DNA of 64,000 bases from Victivallales bacterium (GCA_017417585.1 JAFPYX010000010.1:1-64000), one strand, 5' to 3'. Shown: positions 38,032 to 47,968, counted from the first letter of the stretch. The notes: a model not told the origin generated them from the sequence alone. Translations and numbers: made by a program.

Positions 38032-39945
38032 TCAATTCGCAGGGCGTTTGACTGGTGCTTCTCGGAAGGGAAGTTGCAAGAAGAAGAAAAGATACTCCTG
38101 CCCCAGCTCCTTGCGATGGCTGGTCAGAAATTCTTTCCAGGGGGAGAGATAGGAATCAACGAAGAACGGCGAGAGGAAATCCTCATAGTCATCCACATTG
38201 ACAAATGTGCCTGAGATATTCAGACGTTCCTGCATCCGTTTGACCATTTGGTATTTGTTGCCACGGGAGGGGAGGAAGCCCCCGATGTACATCTGGGTCA
38301 AGCAGGGCAGTTGCGTGACTTGGGTGACAGGGGGATACGTGATTGTGACCTCCTGGGATGCCGGTCCAGAGGTGTCGGGTTCCGAGAGGGCGCTTCGTTG
38401 AGCATTGTCGGCATTGTCCTCTGACGTTGTCGTTTCCATGGGACGGACGGTGGAAGTGCCATTTTCCAATGCGCGAGAGGATCGTTGGCGGCCAGGATGT
38501 TCGGATGATTCCTCCTCACGCCCTCTGCGGGCTGTCTTGGCACTGGCAGGTGGGGTATTTGCCTGGTTGAATGAAAATTCATCTGCGAGATAGAAGCACC
38601 ATGTCTCGCGAGTATTTGCCCGTTCGGGAAGTGACTGAAGCCATTCTTCCAAGGTGTCCACAAAACGCTGCGTGCGGAAGCCGGTTTCGGCGATGGGGAG
38701 AAGTTTTCGCTGGCAATGATCGATTTTTTGGTAAGCAGTGTCGAGCTTTGGGCAAATGCTGAGTGCCTCATCGAGTTCGGCTTCGCGGATTTGAAGACGC
38801 TCAGTGGAAATCCGAAGTTCCTTGGAAAAAAAGAAAACACCAATGACGATGGCGACAAGGAGAATGAACACACTAAGCAGAAGGAATGGACACGCGGCGA
38901 GTTTTTGCTGCTGCCAGGCAAGACGTTCTGGAATCAAGGAAAGGGAGTAGGGGGCTGAACCCGTTCCTTGAACCGCCAGGCCAAAGGCAATGGTCAGCGC
39001 GGGACAGACACCGCCGATTGCCCCGCCTGTCGGCATACCAGCAGCACATTTTCGGGCCGGAATGCCCAAGAGGTGGACTGGAGTCTTGAGATCAGCCGCA
39101 AGAACTTCGGCGACCTCGGAATTCAAGGCGCCGGTGCCACTGAGCCACAGTTGTGTGAGGGGTTGAGGATCGCTCTCGTCGCGCTGGGTGGAACGCCAGC
39201 TTTGCAGAATGCCTTGGATTTCGTGTGCAAAAGCTTGTGCCTTGGAGAGAGGTTGGTCCCCGGAGGAATCAGGAGCAAAGCCAAGCGCGATAGTGGAAAC
39301 CTGTTGGACGCGTCCTTGGCAGTAAATGGCAAGGACGGAGGTCTCCGCGCCAAAATCTACGACGATCTGAAGGCAGGGTTGCTCAGCCGCTTCGGGCTGC
39401 AAGACTTCAAAGGCATTCAGCAACGCGAGCCCCGAACTAGTCATCTGTTCCAATCGCAATCCCATCGCCTGGAAGTGCTTGAGGCGCTCTTCCAGCAGAG
39501 TTTCCCTGCTCATGGAAATAAGCAGCGGATTGGTCTGCCCCGGCAGTGGGATTAACGGTTGGAAAGCATGCAGAAACTGTTCTCCAGACAACCCGTCGAG
39601 CTGGCGGGTCTGATACTCCACCATCCGGGTGAGCTGTTCGTGATTGTGAACCGGAGGAAAGTCGCTGATGGCAGTGTTGACATCTGCTTGGGGAAGGCCA
39701 CAACAGGCGGCATAAGCGCCAATGTGACGATCCGTCAGCCATTCTCGGATGGCGCGCTGCTGCTCGCCGTCGCTTAAAATGCCCTCTTGTTTCCAAGGTA
39801 GATGCAAAACATCCCCAATGCTCCAGCCGTTGAGACGGCGGCGCACCAGCACGGCCCGGGCACCATGAGTGTCGAATTCCAGTCCAAGTGCTTTTCTGTG
39901 GCGGTAGGAAGGCATGAAACTAATTCGCAAGGCGTTTTTCGCCAT
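38032..39945 (-). CDS. PilM-PilN-like fusion protein
   Basis: The N-terminal 330 residues are an actin-fold PilM/GspL cytoplasmic domain (ALGLEFDTHGARAVLVRRRLNGW, CLQIVVDFGAETSVLAIY). A membrane segment follows (FLLLSVFILLVAIVIGVFFF), then a coiled coil and a periplasmic region containing a serine/threonine-rich low-complexity linker. PilM and PilN are usually separate proteins; here they are one 638-residue chain, as in GspL. The start at 39945 is the first ATG; MPSYRHRKALG at 39915 is an alternative. Confidence 0.75.
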   Translation of the reverse strand: MAKNALRISFMPSYRHRKALGLEFDTHGARAVLVRRRLNGWSIGDVLHLPWKQEGILSDGEQQRAIREWLTDRHIGAYAACCGLPQADVNTAISDFPPVHNHEQLTRMVEYQTRQLDGLSGEQFLHAFQPLIPLPGQTNPLLISMSRETLLEERLKHFQAMGLRLEQMTSSGLALLNAFEVLQPEAAEQPCLQIVVDFGAETSVLAIYCQGRVQQVSTIALGFAPDSSGDQPLSKAQAFAHEIQGILQSWRSTQRDESDPQPLTQLWLSGTGALNSEVAEVLAADLKTPVHLLGIPARKCAAGMPTGGAIGGVCPALTIAFGLAVQGTGSAPYSLSLIPERLAWQQQKLAACPFLLLSVFILLVAIVIGVFFFSKELRISTERLQIREAELDEALSICPKLDTAYQKIDHCQRKLLPIAETGFRTQRFVDTLEEWLQSLPERANTRETWCFYLADEFSFNQANTPPASAKTARRGREEESSEHPGRQRSSRALENGTSTVRPMETTTSEDNADNAQRSALSEPDTSGPASQEVTITYPPVTQVTQLPCLTQMYIGGFLPSRGNKYQMVKRMQERLNISGTFVNVDDYEDFLSPFFVDSYLSPWKEFLTSHRKELGQEYLFFFLQLPFREAPVKRPAN

Positions 39946-40011
39946 GCACAATTGACCATCTGAGGATCTTATGCATGGTGCGGCAATTTTTTGGGGGAAA
40001 CGTGGAATGGA

Positions 40012-42051
40012 CTACTCGGAGGGTGGTGTGGGGGCGGGCGTTTCCTGCACAGGCGTTTCAGTGGTTGGTTCCTGTGGCGGCGCGGTCGCAAAATCCTTTT
40101 CCAGATTGGCGTCAAGGTCGTCTTCCACATTTGAGAGCGGGACAAGATCCAAAGCTGTAACCTCGGGCTCGGGGGTGTAGATTATAGCCTCGCCCTTCTC
40201 ATTCAGGATGGTGGCGGTTACGAAGATGAGCAGATTGGTGGGGGTGGTGCGTTCCTCGGTGTGGCGGAAGAGTACGCCAAGCCAAGGGATGTCACCAAGG
40301 AAAGGTATTTTTTTGACGATTTTGGTGGTGGTATTTTCGACCATCCCACCTAGGATAAGCGTATCGCCGCTGTGAACTTCCGCCGAGGTGGCCACGCTCT
40401 GCTCGTTGGTGTGTGGCAACTTGACATTGGTGATGTACTTGTTTTCAACCTTGTTAATGGTTTCGCTGTTGGAGGAGATATAGTCCTCCCATTCGACAAG
40501 CGTGATGATTTCCGGGCGCAGACCCAGCAGGATGGTCTGATAGTCGTGACCAATGCTCACCTTGACGTCAAAGGTGATGCCAAGGGGTAGTTCGGTGGGC
40601 TTCCCCTTGGGGACGAGCACCTGGGTGGTCCCCTTGTCGCCCGAGTCCACCGACTGCACGCCATATTCCTGGAAGTAGTAGATGTTGTCGCCTTTCCGGA
40701 TACGCCCCGTTCGGTTGTTGAGGACGGCGATTCGAGGCGCGGAAAGCGACACGGTACTGGTTTTATTTTCAATGGCGCTGATAACCAGGTCGTAGGATCG
40801 GTTGAAGAGAATGCCGCCAATTTTGAGGCTTCCTACGCCCTCAGGGTTGTCTATGGCTATGGCACCCAACTGGGTGAAGAAGTCGGCGACGTTTGCGTTG
40901 GTAGGATGGTGACCGTGATTGTCGGTGGAGATGGCCGCCCCGCCATGGCCGCCGTTCGCCTTGCTCAACTCGATGCCGACGTCGCGCAGGTCATTCTGGC
41001 TTATGGAGATGAATTTTGCCTCGACGATGACCTGCAGCGGCGGGCGGTCCAATTCCTGCACGAGCCGCTCAATGGTGCGGATATTTTCGCGTGTGTCATT
41101 GACAATCAGGAGATTGCGATTTTCAAAGAGAGTGAATGTGCCGCCGGAGGTGACGGTCTTGTAGAAATCGGCAAGAGCACTCTTGAGGTCGGTGTCCTCT
41201 TCGACACCGGAAGAGAAAGCGGGTCTGTCTCCGGTTACTCCGATGCCTTCCGGGACCTTCAGGACAATGCCGTGGCGCAAGTGGAAGATTCGGGTTTCCA
41301 GCTTCAGGCCGTTGCTGGGTTGGGCGGCGGTCACCCAGATCAGGTTGTCCGTAATGTTGAAGGCGACTCCGAGGTTGCGGGAGATGTAGGAGAAGACCTC
41401 GTAGAGGGGCACGTCTTTGAAATTGCAAGAGAAGGTCTTTCCCTTGACCGTTTCATCGCTGAAGATGACATTGAGCGGGTCGGCCAGGTTCAACTCGTCC
41501 ACGTTCTGAAGCTGCATTGCGAGATTGGCCAGCGGGAGGTTCTCGACTTTCATGGAGACACGTTTGCTGAGGAGCTGCTCCAAGTAGCCTTCCGGAAGGA
41601 CTTCCGGCTGGACATCTGGTGTGATGTTCACGGAGGTGTTGTAGGTCTTGGGTAACAACAGTGCGTCTTGAGCCTCGTTGACCATGCGCTGCTGGTCGAT
41701 GGCCAGTGCCGTTTCATTGATGCCCATGGTACGTGCAAGGAAAACCAGACGTTTCAGGTCTTCGATTTCCGCCTGGTATTCCGTGAGGGCGTTCATGCTG
41801 GCCAAGATGGAGTCCGCCTTGTCGAAGCTCTTCGCCTTAATGAGTTCTCGCACCAGCGCAAAACGACGCTGGACTTCATTGTGGAGGGCACGTCGGCGCT
41901 CCTGCTGGCGGAGCCTGAGGGCCTGGGGACGGTTGCGAGCCTCCAGCAGGCTGTCAAGCTCCGCGCTTGGTGAAAGGCGCTGGCAGCTGTTCAGCCACGC
42001 GGCGGCAACAAGTGCAACAATGAAGAAAGTCAGAATTTGATTGTGTTTCAT
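40012..42051 (-). CDS. Secretin (PilQ/GspD type), lipoprotein
   Basis: The 679-residue protein starts with a lipoprotein signal (FFIVALVAAAWLNSC). A helical N-terminal region and secretin N-domains follow (VPLYEVFSYISRNLGVAFNI, ENRNLLIVNDTRENIRTIERLVQELDRPPLQVIVEAKF). The conserved secretin core follows: SLSAPRIAVLNNRTGRI, then VHSGDTLILGGMVE and KKIPFLGDIPWLGVLFRH. It ends in a proline/threonine-rich tail. Secretins form the outer-membrane gate of type II secretion or type IV pili. It heads the cluster; the PilM-N, O, P and GspE homologues follow. Confidence 0.93.
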   Translation of the reverse strand: MKHNQILTFFIVALVAAAWLNSCQRLSPSAELDSLLEARNRPQALRLRQQERRRALHNEVQRRFALVRELIKAKSFDKADSILASMNALTEYQAEIEDLKRLVFLARTMGINETALAIDQQRMVNEAQDALLLPKTYNTSVNITPDVQPEVLPEGYLEQLLSKRVSMKVENLPLANLAMQLQNVDELNLADPLNVIFSDETVKGKTFSCNFKDVPLYEVFSYISRNLGVAFNITDNLIWVTAAQPSNGLKLETRIFHLRHGIVLKVPEGIGVTGDRPAFSSGVEEDTDLKSALADFYKTVTSGGTFTLFENRNLLIVNDTRENIRTIERLVQELDRPPLQVIVEAKFISISQNDLRDVGIELSKANGGHGGAAISTDNHGHHPTNANVADFFTQLGAIAIDNPEGVGSLKIGGILFNRSYDLVISAIENKTSTVSLSAPRIAVLNNRTGRIRKGDNIYYFQEYGVQSVDSGDKGTTQVLVPKGKPTELPLGITFDVKVSIGHDYQTILLGLRPEIITLVEWEDYISSNSETINKVENKYITNVKLPHTNEQSVATSAEVHSGDTLILGGMVENTTTKIVKKIPFLGDIPWLGVLFRHTEERTTPTNLLIFVTATILNEKGEAIIYTPEPEVTALDLVPLSNVEDDLDANLEKDFATAPPQEPTTETPVQETPAPTPPSE

Positions 42052-42115
42052 CGTTGTAGCGAGTTTGGATTCAGAAAACACGAATAAGGCACGGCGCGGG
42101 GACAAGTCGAGGGGG

Positions 42116-43627
42116 CTAGTGCCTGCGGTTCTTTTTGCGCGCGGCTTTTTCCGCCTTGCGCTTGGCATCCCTGCGCGCCTTTTCACTGGCCCGTGAGGAG
42201 GCGTCCTGGTGAGAAATGCCCTTGTTGGCAAAAGAACCGGCGGCTCCGCCGGTGCGGTTCTGCATCATTCCGGCAAGATTGGCCAGTCCTGCGCCTCCAC
42301 CAAAAAGCGTGCCCATCATGGATGACGCACCGCCGCGAGAGACCTGGCTCATGACTTCGCGCATGTTCATGAATACCTTGATCTGTTCAGTGACGGCCTG
42401 TGGTGTGGAACCGGAACCTTTCGCAATACGCGCGCGGCGGCTGGCGTTGATGGTGTCGGGAAGACGACGTTCCTCTGGAGTCATGGAACGAATGATGGCT
42501 TCTGTCTGGCGGAAACTCTTCTCATCCATCGCTTCTGCTGGAATGTTGTTCATGCCGGGGAGGAATTTCAACAATGACATCAGGCCCCCCATTTTCTTGA
42601 TCCGGCTGAGCTGGGTGAGAAAATCCTCAAAGTCGAAGGTGGCATTGCGGACCTTCTCCTCCAGTTTGCGCGCCTCCTCCTCCTTGAACTCGGTCTGGGC
42701 ACGTTCAACAAGAGTAAGGATGTCCCCCATGCCAAGAATTCGCGAAGCCATGCGGTCCGGATGGAAGGTCTCCAGGTCAATGGTCTGCTCGCCGGTGGTG
42801 ACGAATTTGACCGGCTTGCCTATGGTCTGCCGCATGGAAAGCGCGGCGCCGCCACGTGCGTCGCCATCCAGCTTGGTCAGGATGATGCCGGTGACGTCCA
42901 AAGCGTCATTGAAATGTTTTGCGACGGAGACGGCCTCTTGCCCCAATGCCGCATCGGCGACCAGCAGGATTTCCTGAGGATGGATGGCATCCTTGACACG
43001 GACAAGCTCCTGTACAAGCGGTTCGTCAATCTGCAGTCGGCCAGCGGTGTCCAGCAACACGACAGGGCAGCCCTTTGCCTTCGCCTGTGCGACGGCGGCC
43101 TGTGCGACGGCAACGACATCCTTTGAAGTTCGATCGGTATAGACGGGGAGGGCGAGGGACTGACCGAGGACTTCCAGCTGGTCGATGGCGGCAGGGCGGG
43201 TCAGGTCACAGGCGGCCAGAAGGGTACGTTTTTTGTGTTTCTTCAGCAGGAAGTTTGCGAGCTTGGCTGCGGTAGTGGTTTTGCCGTTGCCGTTGAGACC
43301 GCACAACATGATGACTGAGGGATTCTCCGGAGTCCCGCCGCCGATGTTGAGTTCTGCGGCAGTCTCGCCCATCAGGAGAATCAATCGGTCATAGACAATC
43401 TTGATTGCCTGCTGGCCGGGAGTGATGCTCTTCAGGACATCCTGTCCAAGGCATTCCTGCTTGACATCTTCGATGAACTTGTTGGCAATGTCGTAGTTGA
43501 CATCGGCGGACAATAGCGCATTACGGACCTCACCCATGGCCTCCGCCATGTTGCTTTCGGAGATCTGGGCGGTGCCGGTGAGTTTGCGGAATGCGTAATG
43601 AAGTTTGTCAGTTAACGATTCGAACAT
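42116..43627 (-). CDS. ffh: Signal recognition particle GTPase
   Basis: The 503-residue protein has the N-domain (MFESLTDKLHYAFRKLTG), the NG GTPase core with GLNGNGKTTTAAKLA, ACDLTRPAAIDQL, VVLLDTAGRLQID and GIILTKLDGDARGGAALS, then the methionine-rich M-domain that binds 4.5S RNA and signal peptides. A basic tail (KARRDAKRKAEKAARKKNRRH) extends beyond the usual end. Confidence 0.97.
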   Translation of the reverse strand: MFESLTDKLHYAFRKLTGTAQISESNMAEAMGEVRNALLSADVNYDIANKFIEDVKQECLGQDVLKSITPGQQAIKIVYDRLILLMGETAAELNIGGGTPENPSVIMLCGLNGNGKTTTAAKLANFLLKKHKKRTLLAACDLTRPAAIDQLEVLGQSLALPVYTDRTSKDVVAVAQAAVAQAKAKGCPVVLLDTAGRLQIDEPLVQELVRVKDAIHPQEILLVADAALGQEAVSVAKHFNDALDVTGIILTKLDGDARGGAALSMRQTIGKPVKFVTTGEQTIDLETFHPDRMASRILGMGDILTLVERAQTEFKEEEARKLEEKVRNATFDFEDFLTQLSRIKKMGGLMSLLKFLPGMNNIPAEAMDEKSFRQTEAIIRSMTPEERRLPDTINASRRARIAKGSGSTPQAVTEQIKVFMNMREVMSQVSRGGASSMMGTLFGGGAGLANLAGMMQNRTGGAAGSFANKGISHQDASSRASEKARRDAKRKAEKAARKKNRRH

Positions 43628-43693
43628 AGATCAGGAGATGCAATGGTGTGATTTGATGAAAAGGACAGGAGGAGAGACGCGTCGGCGTATCCC

Positions 43694-44881
43694 TCAATAC
43701 TCCCAAAGTGTTGCGCCATCGGCTGCGGCCAGCACCATCGGTTGGGAGTCGATGCCAGTTTGCCTATGGTATTCTGCTCCGAGTGCCTCACAGTAGCGTT
43801 CAGCAGCCGAAGCTTGGACGAGGTGTACCGAGATGCCGCCAAAGCCCCCGCCGGAAATTCGTGCCCCCAGGAAACCGGGAATTGTCTGGCCGATTTCAAC
43901 CAGCATGTCAATTTCCGGACAGCTGTTTTCGAAATTCTTACGACTGGACTCATGGGATTCGGTCATGAGTTTTCCGAAAAGCGCCAGATCTCCAGTTGCG
44001 AGAGCTATCTGGCCGGCGGCGACCCGCGCGATCTCCCCGACAACATGCTTGGCGCGGCGATAAACCACTTCTCGCAATTCGCCTTTGCGATGCTCCAGCA
44101 TTTCAGGGGATACATCCCGAAGGGCCTTTACGCCCAGTATGCGGGCAGCCTCTTCGCAGGCTTCCCGCCGTTCATTGTATTCGTTGGTCAGGTTATGCTT
44201 GATTTTCGAATTGGCGACCACAAAGACGGTTCCTGTGGGCATGGGCACATTCTCGACCTCGAAGGACCGGAAATCAGAGTAGATGAGCTGACCGGCCTTG
44301 CCCTTGAGCGAACTGATTTGGTCGAGTAGACCGGTATGGGCACCGACATAGTTGTTTTCGCAGGACTGACCGATCTTCGCCAATTCCAGCCAGGTCAAAC
44401 GGGCGTCGGAAAGATTATTGAGAATGACACACATGGCCATTTCCAGGGCGGCGGAGCTGCTCATGCCAGCGGATAGCGGGACGTCACCAGTGACCAGGGC
44501 ATCAAAGGCGGGGACTTTGAAACCCTGGAGGTTGAATTCGACAATCAGCCCCTTGATGTAGTTGGACCAGTCGCCATGGCGGCAGTTGTCCAAGTCGTCC
44601 AGCCGGAATTCGCGGGCGGAGCGTCCCTTGATGTCATAGAGTCTGCAGACCATGCCGTCTTTTGCCTCTGGATTCGGTGCGGCGGCAATGCGTGCGGCGC
44701 GATTGATGGCCACGCTAAGGACGGTTCCCTCGTTGTAATCCGTGTGGTTGCCAAGAATTTCCAGGCGACCAGGAGCGCGACTGAGAAGGGCTGGCGCATG
44801 ACCATGGCGTGCCAGGAAGAGTTCTGCCAGTTCGGTCAGCGCGGAATCCACTTGTCGGTCATACTTCATTTCAGGCCCCAT
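43694..44881 (-). CDS. galK: Galactokinase
   Basis: The 395-residue GHMP kinase has the galactokinase signature GRLEILGNHTDYNEG, the ATP loop VPLSAGMSSSAALEMA and the C-terminal GARISGGGFGGISV. It phosphorylates galactose at C1 (Leloir pathway). Its N-terminus could also start at 44869 (MKYDRQ). The neighbouring fucosidase and the GH42-like enzyme may supply galactose. The 79-base leader is AT-rich and probably holds the promoter. Confidence 0.94.
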   Translation of the reverse strand: MGPEMKYDRQVDSALTELAELFLARHGHAPALLSRAPGRLEILGNHTDYNEGTVLSVAINRAARIAAAPNPEAKDGMVCRLYDIKGRSAREFRLDDLDNCRHGDWSNYIKGLIVEFNLQGFKVPAFDALVTGDVPLSAGMSSSAALEMAMCVILNNLSDARLTWLELAKIGQSCENNYVGAHTGLLDQISSLKGKAGQLIYSDFRSFEVENVPMPTGTVFVVANSKIKHNLTNEYNERREACEEAARILGVKALRDVSPEMLEHRKGELREVVYRRAKHVVGEIARVAAGQIALATGDLALFGKLMTESHESSRKNFENSCPEIDMLVEIGQTIPGFLGARISGGGFGGISVHLVQASAAERYCEALGAEYHRQTGIDSQPMVLAAADGATLWEY

Positions 44882-44960
44882 TACATTATTTTAAAGAAAC
44901 AACATAATATAGCGTAAAAAAACACTATGGGGAGTGAAAATGATAATTTGGGCAGATTTT

Positions 44961-46667
44961 TCACGTCAGAAGTAAGAAACCGGCGCAATTGAGGCGATCG
45001 CTTTCATCCACAAGACGTATGGCGCGGAAACGAACCGCCTCGGCTTTCATAGGCGGAAAGGTTACTTTCTGAGGAAGCGGATTGGCCTGGATGTTGGAGA
45101 ATTCACCTCCAGTAAGGCTGAGCCATTTGCCTTGGCGCCGCGCTTCAAAAATGTACTGGTGCGGCAGGCCGCTTGCGTGGGTATCGTCTGGATGGAATAC
45201 GAAGCCGTGGATGGTTGCCGGCGCAGGAAGTGTCCATTCCAACACTAGGCCGGCATTGTCGGGAAGTGGCATGGCGACAGCCTTGTCGGGCGGAATTTCG
45301 GTTGGCGGGGTTTTCTCAAGGAGTTCGGCTGGAACATGGCGGATGGCAAAGGTGAGGTGGAGAGGGTGGTTGGGATGGAGGTCTGGCAAAGTTAGGATGA
45401 CAGCGGAAGCAGTCGTTTCCGCGCAGGCTATCAGCCTCCGCAACCCAATGGCCTTCCCCTTAGCGAGCGTGATTTGCCCGACCGGACAAATTTGTCCGGT
45501 TTCGGTAATAGCCTCGATACAGTATTCTCGGGTGGTTTCCAGATCTTCAGGGGACTCTGCCAAGTCCAAGAGATTGAAGGTGTTTTGACCGTCAAAATCC
45601 ATCACCAGCGAATGAGTCTTCAACGTGATGGTTTCGGTCATCAGCGGATCGCTTTCCAGTCTATCGACTGCTGAACGGAATTCCTTGAGACGCGCCACGT
45701 CGTTTTCATGGAGGCGACCGCGGCGGTCAGGGGCGAGGCCGAGGTTGAGGAAACCGCCACAGCCTACCGAGTGAAGATAGATGTTTACCAGTTCGGGGAG
45801 GGAGCGCACCTGATTATCCTGATCTGAATGATAAAACCATCCTGGTCGCAAGGGCACATCGCATTCTGGTGGGATGAGATAATGTCCATCGAGGTTGCCG
45901 GTGGCACTGTGGGAGTAGTCGAGATAGCCAGGGGCAGGATTCTTTCCAGGCGTTGGTGCGGTTGGAGTGAAGAGTGCAGAGGAGTCAGGGTGGGCGAGTC
46001 CCTTTTCATTGCCCACCCAGCGCAGATCCGGTCCGATGTCGCTGAAGATTGCGGCGTGGGGCTGGAGTTCACGGGCGATTTTCCAAGTGTTCTCCCAATC
46101 GTAGTAGGTGGACTGGTCGATTTTGCGTGTCTCGCGGGCACCGCCATAGTAGCCGTCCCCGCCGTTGGCACCATCAAACCAGAGTTCGAAGGCCTCGCCG
46201 TAGTTGGTGTATAGTTCGCGAAGTTGTTCACGGTAGATTCCCAAGTATTTAGGAGCACCGTAGGCTGGATTGTTACGGTCCCATGGGGAACAATAGATGC
46301 CAAAGCCGAGGCCGTGGCGTTGGCAGGCGTCCGAAACTTCGCGGACGAGGTCGCCCTTGCCGTTGCGAAACGGCGAGGCGGAGATGTTGTGGGGCGTGGT
46401 CTTGGTGGGCCAGAGGCAGAAGCCATCGTGGTGCTTGCAGACTAGAATGAGGCCGGTCAGCCCTCCGTCCACGCATGCCTGGGCAATCTGGTCGGCATCG
46501 AAGTCAGTAGGATTGAAGAGTTCGGGCGACTCGTCTCCATAACCCCATTCCTGGTCAGTGAAGGTGTTGATGCCAAAGTGGATAATGGCATACATCCGGT
46601 GTTTGAGATGCGCCTCAAGGACAGGGGAGATGGCGGTGCCGGGGTTGAAGGTTTCTAGTAAGGGCAT
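44961..46667 (-). CDS. GH29 alpha-L-fucosidase
   Basis: The 568-residue protein has the GH29 barrel: HFGINTFTDQEWGYG, VCKHHDGFCLWPTKTT, SPWDRNNPAYG, and FELWFDGANGG, where the WFDG aspartate is the usual nucleophile. A C-terminal beta-sandwich follows (TIHGFVFHPDDTHASGLPHQYIFEARRQGKWLSLTGGEFSNI), an F5/8-like carbohydrate-binding domain. No signal peptide is seen from the chosen start MPLLETF at 46667, so it acts in the cytoplasm or by another route. It releases fucose from host glycans. Confidence 0.92.
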   Translation of the reverse strand: MPLLETFNPGTAISPVLEAHLKHRMYAIIHFGINTFTDQEWGYGDESPELFNPTDFDADQIAQACVDGGLTGLILVCKHHDGFCLWPTKTTPHNISASPFRNGKGDLVREVSDACQRHGLGFGIYCSPWDRNNPAYGAPKYLGIYREQLRELYTNYGEAFELWFDGANGGDGYYGGARETRKIDQSTYYDWENTWKIARELQPHAAIFSDIGPDLRWVGNEKGLAHPDSSALFTPTAPTPGKNPAPGYLDYSHSATGNLDGHYLIPPECDVPLRPGWFYHSDQDNQVRSLPELVNIYLHSVGCGGFLNLGLAPDRRGRLHENDVARLKEFRSAVDRLESDPLMTETITLKTHSLVMDFDGQNTFNLLDLAESPEDLETTREYCIEAITETGQICPVGQITLAKGKAIGLRRLIACAETTASAVILTLPDLHPNHPLHLTFAIRHVPAELLEKTPPTEIPPDKAVAMPLPDNAGLVLEWTLPAPATIHGFVFHPDDTHASGLPHQYIFEARRQGKWLSLTGGEFSNIQANPLPQKVTFPPMKAEAVRFRAIRLVDESDRLNCAGFLLLT

Positions 46668-47002
46668 TGGCGTTTTCGAAATAGTGAGGAGAATGATTTT
46701 TACATAATGTATCAAGAAAATTGGGGACCAGGACAGTTTTGGTAGAAGATTGTGAAAATGGGCAGCTGCGGGAGATGAGAATTTATGGGCGTTCTTGGTA
46801 AATTATATGAATTATTTTGAAATAAAATATGTTATAATTATATTAAATAGCAAACGGCCGGGGGCTTGGCATCCCCGCACCCCTTCAAACGGCTGGGGAC
46901 TTGGCGTCCCCGCACCCCTTCAAACGGCCGGGGACTTGGCGTCCCCGCACCCCTTCAAACGGCCGGGGACTTGGCGTCTCCGCACCCCTTTTAGGAGATG
47001 TT
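46668..47002. other. Intergenic region between the fucosidase and RAYT genes
   Basis: The left part (46668-46851) has no gene and becomes strongly AT-rich toward 46851, with a TATAAT at 46833-46838 on the plus strand. This AT-rich block could serve both the leftward fucosidase gene and the rightward transposase. The right part is the four-unit REP array. Confidence 0.6.
46852..46991 (+). repeat. Four tandem 35-bp REP-like palindromes
   Basis: Four near-identical 35-base units run head to tail without spacers (46852, 46887, 46922, 46957). Each unit holds a hairpin with arms GGGGAC and GTCCCC around TTGGC, and a shared AAACGGCCG start. The units differ by one to three bases. They end 11 bases before the transposase start, the typical layout of a REP array with its RAYT gene. 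Confidence 0.9.
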
Positions 47003-47968
47003 ATGAAACTTGGATTTCGTCGTCATGGGAAGCAGTTTTTCTTTTACACGGCATGTTTACGGGGACGACCGAAAATTCTTTCGCAATTGAAGGAAGGGAT
47101 AAAATGGCCGCTGCTTTCCGGTTGCGGTGAAGCGGTGAAGGAAACCATGCTGGATTTTCACCGAAAAAATCACGCCCTGACTTTAAGTGATTATGTAATC
47201 ATGCCGGACCATGTTCATTTCTTGTTAATCGTTGATTTTGATTTAGATCCGCAGTTTGATCCCCTGGATTTTATCCATCGGTGGCGGACCTGTGCTGCCC
47301 AGGCAATCATTGCGGTGGGTGCGGGGGATTTCCTCCGAGCGTCTGTTGCATGGGTGCGAGGGATTTCCCCCGACCGTTTGTGGGAGCGCAGCTTTTGGAT
47401 TAGTTTGGCCTGGTATTCGGAACAACGCAGGGCAATTCGGCACTATATCCGCAACAATCCCGCCCGGGCCCTTTGGAAGGCGAATCATCCAGACCGTTTT
47501 TGTGTAATGCCCAATGTTAGCCATCCTGTATTGTCATCAGAGATGACGTGGAGTGCGATGGGAGATTTGACCCTTATCGCCTCGCCTTTCCGATTCCCGG
47601 TTCGTCTTACACGATGGTTGCCAGTGGAGGCACAGGAACAGGAGTTGAGTGACGCACTAGAACGAGCACGTTGTGGCATGATTCCAGTGTGCGGTTTAAT
47701 ATCTCCTGCTGAACATGAATTGGAAAAACGCCTCCGCGAGGAATCTACGGCACGATGGATCAAGATGATACCGTATGGCCTGAAACCAGGTTATGATCCT
47801 CCAATCGAGGATAGTCGGGCATTGGCCGCCGGGCGAATGCTGATGTTAAGTTCATTTCCGCCTGAAATTCCACCAAAACCAATCTCCAGGGAAAACTGCG
47901 AACGAATGAATCAGCAGATTCTAGCCTTATGTGGCGAAGCGGTCGAACCAATTTGTACCTCTAGGTAG
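47003..47968 (+). CDS. REP-associated tyrosine transposase (RAYT, Y1_Tnp family)
   Basis: The 321-residue protein has the HUH motif in YVIMPDHVHFLLIV (His-Val-His) and a candidate catalytic tyrosine in AWYSEQRRAIRHYIRNNPARALW. RAYT-type enzymes cut and mobilise REP palindromes. A 20-residue insert (GAGDFLRASVAWVRGISPDR) lies between RWRTCAAQAI and LWERSFW and is encoded by two REP-like units in reverse orientation. AGGAG precedes the ATG at 47003. The C-terminal third is longer than in typical RAYTs. Confidence 0.88.
   Translation: MKLGFRRHGKQFFFYTACLRGRPKILSQLKEGIKWPLLSGCGEAVKETMLDFHRKNHALTLSDYVIMPDHVHFLLIVDFDLDPQFDPLDFIHRWRTCAAQAIIAVGAGDFLRASVAWVRGISPDRLWERSFWISLAWYSEQRRAIRHYIRNNPARALWKANHPDRFCVMPNVSHPVLSSEMTWSAMGDLTLIASPFRFPVRLTRWLPVEAQEQELSDALERARCGMIPVCGLISPAEHELEKRLREESTARWIKMIPYGLKPGYDPPIEDSRALAAGRMLMLSSFPPEIPPKPISRENCERMNQQILALCGEAVEPICTSR
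47317..47381 (-). repeat. Two REP-like units inside the RAYT coding sequence
   Basis: Two 30-base stretches (47317-47346 and 47352-47381), 35 bases apart, match each other closely. They also match the reverse complement of the upstream REP unit (GGGTGCGGGGA...TCCCC...CCGTTT). They keep the reading frame. Confidence 0.65.

Noticed and set aside
46852..46991. CRISPR array.
   Set aside because: The units are contiguous with no spacers and no cas genes lie near. The palindromic core and the adjacent transposase fit REP/RAYT.
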